Counted from the stretch's first letter, positions 36,701-47,904 are shown. The stretch is 64,000 nucleotides of DNA from Pycnococcus provasolii (GCA_938743325.2 OW568877.1:1-64000); one strand, 5' to 3'. Notes: generated by a model not told the origin, from the sequence alone. Numbers and translations: made by a program.

Positions 36701-39653
36701 CGTAGAAGGCATAGAATTCCGCGTGCTCTTCTAACACTTCAATCCTGTCTTCGGACGCCCGCTCGGCGGCTAATGAAGATGGCGATGGCAGTGGAGGAGG
36801 TAGCGATGGCGGTGGAGGAGGTAGCGACGACGGTGCAGAGTAACTTTGAATCTTGTCGTCAGATTGCTGCATCGCACCTGCTCTCGCCGAGACAGCGTAA
36901 AAGCCATAAAAGTTCGTGCCTTCATCTTTCGTCTCTGAGGACGGCGCCTCTTTATCGGATGACGGTGCTGTCGTGATTGCAATTGTCGTGGTCGTCTCGC
37001 CTAGCGACGACGGTGCAGAGTAACTTTGAATCTTGTCGTCAGATTGCTGCATCGCACCTGCTCTCGCCGAAACAGCGTAAAAGCCATAAAAGTTCGTGCC
37101 TTCATCTTTCGTCTCTGAGGACGGCGCCTCTTTATCGGATGACGGTGCTGTCGTGATTGCAATTGTCGTGGTCGTCTCGCCTAGCGACGACGGTGCAGAG
37201 TAACTTTGAATCTTGTCGTCAGATTGCTGCATCGCACCTGCTCTCGCCGAGACAGCGTAAAAGCCATAAAAGTTCGTGCCTTCATCTTTCGTCTCTGAGG
37301 ACGGCGCCTCTTTATCGGATGACGGTGCCATCGTTGTCGTGGGTACGGTTGTCGTCGTCGTTGTCGGAATTGCTGTCGATGCTGCTGGTGATTGTTGCGA
37401 TACAGGCGCTAATGGCGCTGAAACGCCGTAAAACTCAGCAGGTACGGAAATGCCATAAAATTCAGCTGGAGTGTCCATGGATGGCGCCTGTGGTGTTGTC
37501 GTGATTGCAATTGTCGTAGTCGTGTCGGTCGACGTTGCGATATGCGCAGGTACGCCGATCGGCACCGACTCGGCCGAAGATGATACGACGCCGTACATCG
37601 AGTAGAAGCCGTACAAACTCGCAGCCTCCACGGGTGCTGCAGCGTCCAATAGTATGGGTGGGGACAGTGGTGGCAGCGGCGTCGCCGCCGTCGTCGTCTC
37701 GTTGGCCGTCACGTTCTGCACGGGCACGGGCAAGCCAATCAGCGCCGACTCCGGCGAAGACGGTACGAGGCCGTACAAGGAATAGAAAGAATAGAATGAA
37801 GCAGCATCCGGAGGCGCAGCCTCATCGAAGATTATCGGAGGCAGCAGCGTCGCCGCCGTCGTCTCGTTGGCCGTCACGTTCTGCACGGGCACGGGCAAGC
37901 CAATCAGCGCCGACTCCGGCGAAGACGGTACGAGGCCGTACAAGGAATAGAATGAATAGAATGAAGCAGCATCCGGAGGCGCAGCCTCATCGAAGATTAT
38001 CGGAGGCAGCAGCGTCGCCGCCGTCGTCTCGTTGGCCGTCACGTTCTGCACGGGCACGGGCAAGCCAATCAGCGCCGACTCCGGCGAAGACGGTACGAGG
38101 CCGTACAAGGAATAGAAAGAATAGAATGAAGCAGCATCCGGAGGCGCAGCCTCATCGAAGATTATCGGAGGCAGCAGCGTCGCCGCCGTCGTCTCGTTGG
38201 CCGTCACGTTCTGCACGGGCACGGGCAAGCCAATCAGCGCCGACTCCGGCGAAGACGGTACGAGGCCGTACAAGGAATAGAAAGAATAGAATGAAGCAGC
38301 ATCCGGAGGCGCAGCCTCATCGAAGATTATCGGAGGCAGCAGCGTCGCCGCCGTCGTCTCGTTTGCAGATGGTGCGAGGCCGTAGACGGAATAGAAGCCG
38401 TACAGATTGGCACCGTCCGGAGAAGGCGGTGGTACAGCAGCGGCCGGTGCGCCTCGCTCCAGCACCGGGAACTCTGGCAAGCGCTCGAGCGGCGCGTTGT
38501 AGAAGCCGTACATGCCATATATCGTCTGTGGAGGTGACGAAGGCGGTGGCGCAGCAGCGGCCGGCGCGCCTCGCTCCAGCACCGGGAACTCTGGCAAGCG
38601 CTCAAGCGGCGCGTTGTAGAAGCCGTACATGCCATATATCGTCTGTGGAGGTGACGAAGGAGCGGCCGGCGCGCCTCGCTCCAGCACCGGGAACTCTGGC
38701 AAGCGCTCGAGCGGCGCGTTGTAGAAGCCGTACATGCCATATATCGTCTGTGGAGGTGACGAAGGCGGTGACGAAGGAGCGGCCGGCGCACCTCGCTCCA
38801 GCACCGGGAACTCTGGCAAGCGCTCGAGCGGCGCGTTGTAGAAGCCGTACATGCCATATATCGTCTGTGGAGGTGACGAAGGCGGTGACGAAGGCGCGGC
38901 CGGCGCGCCTCGCTCCAGCACCGGGAACTCTGGCAAGCGCTCGAGCGGCGCGTTGTAGAAGCCGTACATGCCATATATCGTCTGTGGAGGTGACGAAGGC
39001 GGTGACGAAGGCGCGGCCGGCGCGCCTCGCTCCAGCACCGGGAACTCTGGCAAGCGCTCGAGCGGCGCGTTGTAGAAGCCGTACATGCCATATATCGTCT
39101 GTGGAGGTGACGAAGGCGGTGACGAAGGAGCGGCCGGCGCGCCTCGCTCCAGCACCGGGAACTCTGGCAAGCGCTCGAGCGGCGCGTTGTAGAAGCCGTA
39201 CATGCCATATATCGTCTGTGGAGGTGACGAAGGAGCGGCCGGCGCGCCTTGCTCCAGCACCGGGAACTCTGGCAAGCGCTCGAGCGGCGCGCTGTAGAAC
39301 GTCGAGCCGTAGAAGCCGTACATTGACGTTGCTTCATGCGTCACCTGCTTGATGAGTTGCGTGAGTCTGTTTTGCCGTTCGTCCTCCGTCGCGTTGAGCA
39401 GTGCGCGTCTTCTTCTGCTTGCGTCTCCGTGTGGCCACCGCACGCCTTCGTCATCGAGAGGTTGTATCGTTCGGTCGAGCGTGGAGAAAGAAGTCGCTGA
39501 GCGGGACATGACTTGTAAGAATCCCACATGAGAATCATCCCTAGGGGTAGAATACATTAACAACTGTGACACCGACGACGGACTCAAAAATAAGAGCATC
39601 ACCACCCGCAACATCATAAATCCAACAAACACGCCATCACCCGTGGCTGCCAT
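32184..39653 (-). CDS. Giant Tyr/Pro-repeat, membrane-anchored extracellular matrix protein
   Basis: The protein has 2,489 residues from ATG 39653, in one uninterrupted exon. Order: signal sequence (about 10-30); eight or so repeats with IYGMYGFYNAPLERLPEF (about 118-404); five repeats with FYSFYSLYGLVPSSPES and VTANETT sequons (about 418-684); three repeats with EGTNFYGFYAVSARAG (about 774-990); an unbroken polyproline run (about 1004-1058); a PPSPPPP hydroxyproline-type rod; a globular region (about 1158-1520) opening with a Ca-loop-like FQDDNGNVVLDEGE; a second PPSPP rod (about 1521-1680); one transmembrane helix (about 1700-1721); and an acidic cytoplasmic tail with five Ala/Thr/Glu repeats and three AEAKAMAEAARAERER coils. 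PPSPP rods are typical of volvocine pherophorins and extensins. Tyr repeats could allow dityrosine cross-links. Function is inferred as wall or matrix anchoring. Confidence 0.85.
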
Positions 39654-40383
39654 CACACGAGCACTGTGATGGAGCGGCGCCTGATTTGATGGACTGATGG
39701 GACCCTCGAACCTTAACTTGTTTGGGGGGAATCGCCCGGACCTCGGAGGTTGTTTTTTCCCCACCCCCCGGCAGAGTCCCCCCGGGGGATTTCGGGTTCC
39801 TAGGATTCCCCCGTATACATACTGTATATGTGTCACAAGTCGACTACTTCCTACCGGGGACTTCCTACCCCTCTAGTGGTACTTCCTACCGCGTCTGGGA
39901 CCTCAGGTGTCAGGGGGGAAATCAGTCAGGGGGGAAATCAAGGGCGCGTCAGGCAAGGACAGGACAGGACTTCACTTCACCAAACGCGGAATCTCTTAGG
40001 GAAAGAAAGAAAGGCGGGAACCTCGACGGAGTTAATATCATACCTTAGCTGGGAAGAGAGTAACCGATGATCACCCCATCATCACGAGAGATGCGAGGGG
40101 TCCTTTAGGGTTAGTACCACACCAACCCAAGCCTAAAAGCAAGGGTAAGTTGTAAAGACAGTTAGTAACACTTGTAAGACACCACGCCACGCCACACCTC
40201 ACCTTGCCAACGATATACTCAAACGTATATCAAAACGCGTCGACAACTGCCGCCACCAACACGTCGTCAGCCATACAAGATAACTTAGAGATACAATTCA
40301 ATAGCTACAATTCCCTCCAAAAGAAACATAATACTATTTGCATGAAGTGCGATGAACAGCGCATGACGATGCAAACGTTGGAG
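39654..40383. other. Upstream region of the matrix gene with palindromic G/C runs
   Basis: The 39720-39830 segment has runs such as ccccccggcagagtcccccc and cccggacctcggaggt; the latter 16-mer also occurs (opposite strand) at 58021-58045. Short direct repeats (acttcctacc, caggggggaaatcag) follow. No host gene is seen before the Copia fossil. Confidence 0.45.
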
Positions 40384-40733
40384 ACAATGATCTCGGACAT
40401 CCTCACCAAGCAGCTACCTGCAAAAGACTTCTGGCGACACATTGGCGTCCACCTCGAACGCACTGCCGACGACTATGCCCCAGCAGGCATCGAACACGAC
40501 AACCGCAGTGCAATCACAGTCATCAATGACCAGGCATACAACGGCCGGACCAAGGCCATCGACATCCGCCTCAAGATGTTGCGCGAAGCCAAGGCTGTCG
40601 GCATTCTCAACCTCCAGCCGACAGGCTCAGCCGACATGATCTCGGACATCCTCACCAAGCAGCTCCCTGCCAAAGACTTCTGGCGACACGCACGCACAAT
40701 TCAGAACCGCGCGCGCGTCGAGGGGGAGTGATA
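40384..40733 (+). mobile_element. Copia-type retroelement fossil, RNase H end
   Basis: The translated stretch (NRSAITVINDQAYNGRTKAI, then SDILTKQLPAKDFWRH) is the C-terminal RNase H region of Ty1/copia polyproteins. The terminal motif appears twice, about 250 bp apart, so part of the end has been duplicated. It is a broken fragment; sequence after 40730 could include a terminal repeat but its far end was not found. A purine run precedes tgatagaggatgcc, as expected for the edge of a 3' LTR. Confidence 0.7.
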
Positions 40734-41126
40734 GAGGATGCCCCTTCCTCAAACCCCAACTCTAAACCCCAACTCTAACAACACAGCACGCACAGCAGCG
40801 CGAACCCCCACTTTCACCTTCGCGCCAAAACCTCTCGTAAGGAACGGTCGAGAGCCCTCCTAAGGCTCTCCCGTTGCCCCGTTCCCTCTCTCTTTTTCTT
40901 TTCATTCTTGTAACGTGCGACTTCTTTTAATCAAACGTTCACAAGCGCGTGCGCACTTTCAGTGCTGCACGCAATCAGATGGTCCGGACGTTGGGAAACC
41001 AAAACCCAAGCCGGACCCCAAAAGGACAGGACAGGCCGCCAGGAAAAATATGCACCAAGCAACGGTGTATCCCCCAAAAGGGGGTGAAAAAGAACAAGGG
41101 GGAGTTTGTTTGGCCCAAGGACCTTT
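40734..41126. other. Possible LTR-derived intergenic sequence
   Basis: The stretch includes aaccccaactctaa repeats (about 40757-40780), the inverted repeat gagagccctcctaaggctctc (about 40849-40869), and CT-rich sequence. It may be residual Copia LTR. No gene is seen. Confidence 0.35.
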
Positions 41127-41289
41127 TCACCCTCGGCCCCTCCGCCCGTTATTTGTTCGCCATTCCCGGCTCATGCGAAACATGTCACGCTGTGAATGTG
41201 GTGCCCAGTGGTGGTTCGGAGTAGTCAGTGCAGCTTTTTTGCAGGCTTGTATGGTCTTTGTGAGAGGTCTATGGTTGTGCCTCTTCTAC

Positions 41290-41515
41290 AGGTACAGTCT
41301 TTTTTACTTATTGGCTCGTTGGCGTTTTTAGTATACCTTGGCTCCTTTCGTTCATTGATTGGCTCGCTCATTGATTCGTCCTCATCAATCACTGCACGCG
41401 TTGGTCGGTTGGTCCTCATCATACCTGATAGATTGGCAGCGCGCAGGCGTTTGTTGATTGGCTCATATAAAACAGTATACCATAATAGTGGTAGTAACGA
41501 AGATGATGACGACGA
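41290..41515 (+). promoter_or_regulatory. Promoter of secreted protein A: TATA box and clustered ATTGG boxes
   Basis: TATAAAA lies at 41466-41472, 59 bp upstream of the conserved start ATG. At least five ATTGG elements (inverted CCAAT) precede it between about 41309 and 41462 (ttattggctc, tgattggctc, agattggcag, tgattggctc). The same arrangement is kept in copy B. Confidence 0.6.
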
Positions 41516-41524
41516 ATGTCAGGA

Positions 41525-42400
41525 ATGCGATCGATCGTCACGGCATCATCAGCCGTTCTGGTCGCTCTGCTTGCTGTCGTCGTAATGCTAAGTGCCGTGA
41601 GTGGTGTGAGCGCAGACAGTTCGACGACGACGACTTATGAGACGACGAAGTACGCTGATGAATACAAATCAGGCTACTATCCCAAGTACAAGTGGTGGGC
41701 GCCGTGGACGTGGAAGTACAGCAGCAACAAGTACAATGACAACAAGTACGACTCTGGATACGACTCTGGATACAGCAAGTACGACTCTGGATACGGCTAC
41801 AGCAAGTACGACTCTAAATATGGAGTTGGGCCGTACTATGGGAAGCAGTACGAGCAGGACGAGCACTACCCGTGCGACACGTTCTACCCCAAGCCGAAGT
41901 GGTACTCGCCGTTTACATGGAAGTATCGCAAGTATGCCAAGTTTGACTACTACTCTGGTCCTTGCGAAGTAAAGAAGGAAGAACACTGTCTTCCCTTCTG
42001 GGGAAAAGATCTTCCTCATGATGCGAGTGAAGCTACTTGGTACACTGTCACTTACGCTTCTGGTGGTGGTGGGTGCCATGGCGGTGCCAAAAATAAATAC
42101 TTCTATGCGAAGTCAGAAGCGCATGGCTTGACGTTCACTCTCACGAATTACTACTACAACAATGAAAAGTGGGTATGTGCGATTGACGATATCAGCCGCA
42201 AGAGTGCAATTTGTACGATGGCTGGACACTTTGGAGGAAGCTATTCTACACCTGAAAAGTGCATCCTTACGTTTAAAACGCATCAAAAGGGTGGAAAGTG
42301 CATTCCACACCACATGGAACTCGACTGTGGGAAGCCACCGTACGTTGAAACGAGCAAATTCAGCAAGATTGACTACCGTGACATTCCCCACAAGGACATC

Positions 42401-42445
<45 letters not shown>

Positions 42446-42447
42446 GC

Positions 42448-42483
<36 letters not shown>

Positions 42484-44288
42484 TCAGCAAGATCTCGAGG
42501 GTTGCACCTGCGATTCTTCCGACAACTTCCTGAGTGGTACCGCATACACTAATTGCCAGAGTGAGCCATTCGGAGAAGAAACGATCACCCTCTTCGATAT
42601 CGCGACAGACATCACTGAAAATCTCAGCGGCGATCCTACCAACGTCACCATCACCTCGTTCCCATGCATCACTACCTCGTCCCAGGATGTGGTTTTTTCT
42701 TCTTCTGGATTTGGACAATTCCCAAATCTTGAGGAGGTTCGCTTCGCCAACTGGGTGACAGGACCGGACGCCGGTCTATTCAGTGTACGTGCACTCCTCC
42801 TCCTTACTTGCTTTCCCTTCGACCCTTCCTCCTTCTTCTTCGTGCTCTGCCTTATGTTCTTCTACAATAATATGGCGTGTCTTCGACAGAACACACACAT
42901 ATTCCATTTGGTAGCACCTCACTAACAAACCAATCACATATTCACAACAACACAACAACCATTCGTATCATCAAACAACAAATAACAACAACAACAATAG
43001 TTCGCGGACTCTGCCTCTTTGACGAGTATCTACGCGCCTCGTCTTACGGGTAACCCGAACCTGAGCGTCCAAGTACGTATCCCTTTGAGAGCCATAATCG
43101 ACTTTTCAACTGATTGCACAAAACTCACCATGTACTCACCACTCAACGACACATATACAACACACACCTCTCTAAACACACAGATCACTGGCCATCTGGT
43201 GCTCACCACCGTGGACTTGTCTGCGCTGACGGAGGCGGGAAATATCAGGGTACGTCTCACACTGTTCTCTTGTCTTTTTATTCCTTGTTTTTTGTGTGTT
43301 CTTCCATAACAAATCGTATCACTCACTGCGTATGAAATTTACTCACTCACTCTTCTTTCCTACAAAACTCCAACTACAAACAAATCAACAGATGTTTGGC
43401 AATCCTGAACTCGTCGACGTCAAGCTCTCTGAGTTGACGACAGTGACCAGTGCCTTCAAGGTACGTGACAACCCGTCATCAAATGGATTCATCGTCGTCA
43501 CAAGAACAACAGCACCAAAACTTACAGTACCACCTTTCAATCCAAACGAAACAACAACAGATGATCGATAACAAACTCCTCGAGCAACTCAGCTTGCCCA
43601 AGCTCAGGACGACTGACTCCTTGGAGGTACGTGACATCCCATGTCTCTTTCATTCTTTCCCACAACAAATAGATTCGTCATTTCATCGTCACCACAACAA
43701 CAACAACACCAAACTTACAGTATTTACCACCAATCCACCATCCAATACAAACAAAACAACAACAGATCTTTTTCAACGAGAACCTCGTCGGCATCAGCAT
43801 TCCTGTGCTGGAGACATCGAGCAATGGATTTGAGGTACGCAACGAGTGACAACATCCCGTCATAGCCACCGACCCCCCCACACCCATCTATTATTTGTTT
43901 TGCTTCTCCAATATCTACTATCTACCTCTTTCATCTTTTCCCACACAGCAGATACATTCATCGTCACAACAACACCAAACTCACGTACCACCCTCCGTCC
44001 CTTTTCCCTCTGACAATCTATCCTCCTACAATCTTACAGGTTGACAACAATCCCGCTCTCCAGACGCTGTGCGCACCCAACCTTGAAGATGGAGGTGATG
44101 TGTGCATCGGCGACGAAAGCAACCAACCATCGCTCGACGCGGACCTGAGATCGTTAGTGACTGGATCGTTCGCCGAATTTTCTCCTTGCTATGGACGAAC
44201 CGATCCTTTCACCAACCAACTGAATGCCACCACAGTCTGCGGAGTGGTACCAAACGGTCTCTTCACCACAGAAGGATGTCAGAATTGA
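41525..44288 (+). CDS. Secreted Tyr/Lys-rich protein with exon-coded LRR-like repeats (copy A), seven exons
   Basis: Model: join(41525..42784,43001..43072,43184..43249,43392..43460,43561..43626,43766..43834,44040..44288), 616 residues; an in-frame ATG at 41516 adds three. Signal peptide VLVALLAVVVMLSAVSGVSA. A YDSGYSK-type repeat (about residues 65-100) and paired WWAPWTWKY / WYSPFTWKY motifs are followed by a Cys-rich domain (about 115-280), then a threonine run from CAA codons (about 290-320). The last part has L-domain-like LRR units, one per 66-72-nt phase-0 exon, for example MFGNPELVDVKLSELTTV and MIDNKLLEQLSLPKLRTT. All donors are GTACGT or GTACGC. The C-terminal exon has four cysteines. 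I do not know the family; Ecm33/receptor-L-domain proteins have the nearest LRR pattern. Likely a surface or matrix protein. Confidence 0.75.
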
Positions 44289-44305
44289 ATTGAATTGATT
44301 GACGA

Positions 44306-44328
44306 GGTCGAAGAAGCCCTCTTCGACC
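44306..44328 (+). terminator. 3' UTR stem-loop, copy A
   Basis: Arms GGTCGAAGA and TCTTCGACC (9 bp) enclose the loop AGCCC, 17 nt after the stop codon. It is exactly conserved at the same place in copy B. It could be an mRNA stability or 3'-processing element; a function is not proven. Confidence 0.5.
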
Positions 44329-44501
44329 GAGCGAGCGAAGATGAGCGAAAGATGAAGGAATGCGACTTCGAAGAACCACTTGCTTGGAATTTGGAAACCG
44401 AATCAATCACAAACTGAACTGATTTTAATCGAATCCACGTGGACCGAGTCAACCTTCTTTTTTTTTTTTTTTTTTGTGGAAACTTCAATTCATCCCCCAC
44501 T

Positions 44502-44973
44502 TTCTGTCCTCTCATCAGGTGTCGGGTAGGGGTTTCAATTTTCATTTCATTTTTGTTTGTTTCGAAGATTGGGGTTTCTCACCCTCGGCCCCTCCGCCCG
44601 TTATTTGTTCGCCATTCCCGGCTCATGCGAAACATGTCACGCTGTGAATGTGGTGCCCAGTGGTGGTTCGGAGTAGTCAGTGCAGCTTACTTCTTTTGCA
44701 GGCTTGTATGGTCTTTGTGGTATGGTCTTTGTGAGAGGTCTATGGTTGTGCCTCTTCTACAGGTACAGTCTTTTTTACTTATTGGCTCGTTGGCGTATTT
44801 AGTATACCTTGGCTCCTTTCGTTCATTGATTGGCTTGCTCATTGATTGGTCCTCATCAATCACTGCACGCGTTGGTCGGTTGGTCCTCATCATACCTGAT
44901 AGATTGGCAGCGCGCAGGCGTTTGTTGATTGGCTCATATAAAACAGTATACCATAATAGTGGTAGTAACGAAG
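44502..44973 (+). promoter_or_regulatory. Spacer and promoter of secreted protein B
   Basis: A short spacer with a poly-T end (44502-44578) leads into the second copy of the promoter. TATAAAA lies at 44937-44943 with the same series of ATTGG boxes upstream. Compared with copy A it carries a small tandem duplication of tggtctttgtg near 44709-44730. Confidence 0.6.
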
Positions 44974-44997
44974 ATGATGACGACGAATGTCAGGAAC

Positions 44998-47368
44998 ATG
45001 CGATCGATCGTCACGGCATCATCAGCCGTTCTGGTCGCTCTGCTTGCTGTCGTCGTAATGCTAAGTGCCGTGAGTGGTGTGAGCGCAGACAGTTCGACGA
45101 CGACGACTTATGAGACGACGAAGTACGCTGATGAATACAAATCAGGCTACTATCCCAAGTACAAGTGGTGGGCGCCGTGGACGTGGAAGTACAGCAGCAA
45201 CAAGTACAACGACAACAAGTACGACTCTGGATACGACTCTGGATACAGCAAGTACGACTCTGGATACAGCAAGTACGACTCTGGATACGGCTACAGCAAG
45301 TACGACTCTGGATACGGCTACAGCAAGTACGACTCTAAATATGGAGTTGGGCCGTACTATGGGAAGCAGTACGAGCAGGACGAGCACTACCCGTGCGACA
45401 CGTTCTACCCCAAGCCGAAGTGGTACTCGCCGTTTACATGGAAGTATCGCAAGTATGCCAAGTTTGACTACTACTCTGGTCCTTGCGAAGTAAAGAAGGA
45501 AGAACACTGTCTTCCCTTCTGGGGAAAAGATCTTCCTCACGATGCGAGTGAAGCTACTTGGTACACTGTCACTCACGCTTCTGGTGGTGGTGGGTGCCAT
45601 TCAACAGAAACTCAATACTTCTATGCGAAGTCAGAAGCGCATGGCTTGACGTTCACTCTCACGAATTACTACTACAACAATGAAAAGTGGGTATGTGCGA
45701 TTGACGATATCAGCCGCAAGAGTGCAATTTGTACGATGGCTGGACACTTTGGAGGAAGCTATTCTACACCTGAAAAGTGCATCCTTACGTTTAAAACGCA
45801 TCAAAAGGGTGGAAAGTGCATTCCACACCACATGGCACTCGACTGTGGGAAGCCACCGTACGTTGAAACGAGCAAATTCAGCAAGATTGACTACCGTGAC
45901 ATTCCCCACAAGGACATCATTCAGCAAGATCTCGAGGAGTGCACTGCTTGTGTACCAGGTTTGTCGCTTGGTGATACCAAGTATACCTCGTGCGACGCCG
46001 AGCCATTCGAAGGGAAGGAAACTATCTTCCTCGATATCGATATCGCGACAGACATCACTGAAAATCTCAGCGGCGATCCTACCAACGTCACCATCACCTC
46101 GTTCCCATGCATCACTACCTCGTCCCAGGATGTGGTTTTTTCTTCTTCTGGATTTGGAGAATTCCCAAATCTTGCGGAGGTTCGCTTCGCCAACTGGGTG
46201 ACAGGACCGGACGGTCAATTCTTCGTACGTGCACTCCTCCTCCTTACTTGCTTTCCCTTCGACCCTTCCTCCTTCTTCTTCGTGCTCTGCCTTATGTTCT
46301 TCTACAATAATATGGCGTGTCTTCGACAGAACACACACATTCCATTTGGTAGCACCTCACTAACAAACCAAATCACAAATTCACAACAACACAACAACCA
46401 TTCGTATCATCAAACAACAAATAACAACAACAACAATAGTTCGCCGCCGGTAATGGGGCAGGCTCTTTGACGAGCATCTACGCGCCTCGTCTTACGGGTA
46501 CCCCGAACCTGGAAGTCACCGTACGTATCCCTTTCAAGACCATAATCGACTTTTCAACTGATTGCACAAAACTCACCATGTACTCACCACTCAACGACAC
46601 ATACAAAACAACACCATCACTCACTAAACACACAGATCGACGGCAACCCGAATCTCACGAGCGTGGACTTGTCTGCGCTGATGGAGGCGAGAAGCGTCGA
46701 CGTACGTCTCACTCTCACCTTTTGTCTTATTATTCCTTGAATTTGTTTGTTCTTCCACAATAAATCGTATCACTCACTGGATGTGAAATTTACTCACTCA
46801 CTCTTCTTTCCTACAAAACTTCAATACAAACAAAACAACAACAGATCTTTGGCAACGAGAACCTCGTCGGCATCAGCATTCCTGTGCTGGAGACATCGAA
46901 CAACAGATTTCAGGTACGCAACGAGTGACAACATCCCGTCATAGCCACCGACCCCCCCACACCCATCTATTATTTGTTTCGCTTCTTCGATGTCTACTAT
47001 CTACCTCCTTCATCTTTTCCCACACAGCAGATACATTCATCGTCACAACAACACCAAACTCACGTACCACCCTCCATCCCTTTTCCCTCTGACAACCTAT
47101 CCCTCCTCCAACCTTACAGGTTTACGGCAATCCCGCTCTCCAGACACTCTGCGCACCCAACCTTGTAGATGGAGGTGATGTGTGCATCGGCGACGACATC
47201 AACCAACCATCGCTCGACGCGGACCTGAGTTCGTTAGTGACTGGATCGTTCGCCGGATTTTCTCCTTGCTATGGACGAACCGATCCTTTCACCAACCAAC
47301 TGAATGCCACCACAGTCTGCGGAGTGGAACCAAACGGTCTCTTCACCAGAGAAGGATGTCAGAATTGA
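44998..47368 (+). CDS. Secreted Tyr/Lys-rich protein with exon-coded LRR-like repeats (copy B), five exons
   Basis: Model: join(44998..46224,46440..46520,46636..46701,46845..46913,47120..47368), 563 residues; in-frame ATGs at 44974 and 44977 could add up to eight. It matches copy A through the signal peptide, Tyr repeat and Cys-rich domain. It has two additional YDSGY units, lacks the threonine run, and has three LRR-like exons instead of five (for example IDGNPNLTSVDLSALMEA and IFGNENLVGISIPVLETS). All introns are phase 0 with GTACGT or GTACGC donors. The C-terminal exon is almost unchanged, including CAPNL and SPCYGRTDPFTNQLNATTVC. Role as for copy A: probable cell-surface protein. Confidence 0.75.
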
Positions 47369-47385
47369 ATTGAATTGATTGGCGA

Positions 47386-47408
47386 GGTCGAAGAAGCCCT
47401 CTTCGACC
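47386..47408 (+). terminator. 3' UTR stem-loop, copy B
   Basis: The same 9-bp GGTCGAAGA/TCTTCGACC stem with AGCCC loop as at 44306, again 17 nt past the stop codon. Confidence 0.5.
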
Positions 47409-47904
47409 GAGCGAGCGAAGATGAGCGAAAGATGAAGGAAAGGAATGCGACTTCGAAGAACCCCTTGGAATTTGGAAACCGAATCAATCTCAACCTGAAC
47501 TGATTTTAATCGAATCCACGTGGACCGAGTCAACCTTCTTTTTTTTTTTTTTTTTTTTTGTGGAAACTTCAATTCATCCGCCAACTTTCATCATGATCAT
47601 GGGGGATAGATAATACGTGGTGGTGCAGATAACAATAACACATATTCGCTTGCCTTGCACACTTCGAACACCGTTAACCGTTAAGTGTTCACATAAGGCA
47701 CTTTTGCCTTACAGGTAGTTAATACGCGCTTAACAGTTGCGGCGGCGGCGGTGTCTTTGGCGGCGGCGTCTTCATTGGCGGCGGCAAACGGTCATTCTCA
47801 CAAGTAGTTGTCTTAACACATCCGGCGGCCGCATAATCCAATCCGTGTATTTAAAAACACGTCTCTGCAAGGGGTTTGTTTCGCTCAGAAGTGTTTGTCT
47901 GTTC
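47409..47904. other. Intergenic region upstream of the MscS-like gene
   Basis: Contains the poly-T tract closing copy B (about 47538-47560), a tgttaaccgttaagtgtt-type inverted sequence near 47670, and ggcggcggc repeats near 47740-47785. A longer open frame extends upstream of the MscS start but lacks a convincing ATG. Confidence 0.45.

Larger units (their letters stand above)
41127..44501 (+). repeat. Segmental tandem duplication, copy A
   Basis: From about 41127 (ttcaccctcggcccctccgc) to the poly-T and aacttcaattcatcc near 44501, the DNA is closely related to 44579-47582. The unit contains promoter, complete gene and 3' hairpin. Copy A is longer because of extra exons and a CAA expansion. 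Confidence 0.85.
44579..47582 (+). repeat. Segmental tandem duplication, copy B
   Basis: Second copy of the unit at 41127-44501. Exon 1 is nearly identical apart from the YDSGY copy number and the missing CAA tract, whereas repeat exons differ more, implying either selection or exon loss/gain after duplication. Confidence 0.85.

Noticed and set aside
37535-39352. 605-residue Ser/Arg-rich repeat open frame on the plus strand
   Set aside because: Antisense of the aromatic repeats; periodicity is inherited from the coding strand and the sequence has no plausible fold.
42398-42482. CRISPR-like or regulatory array
   Set aside because: It is a simple trinucleotide repeat in a coding exon of a eukaryotic gene; no spacer structure.
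42113-42718. Polycysteine open frame antisense to the CAA tract
   Set aside because: It arises from reading TTG repeats on the opposite strand in another frame.
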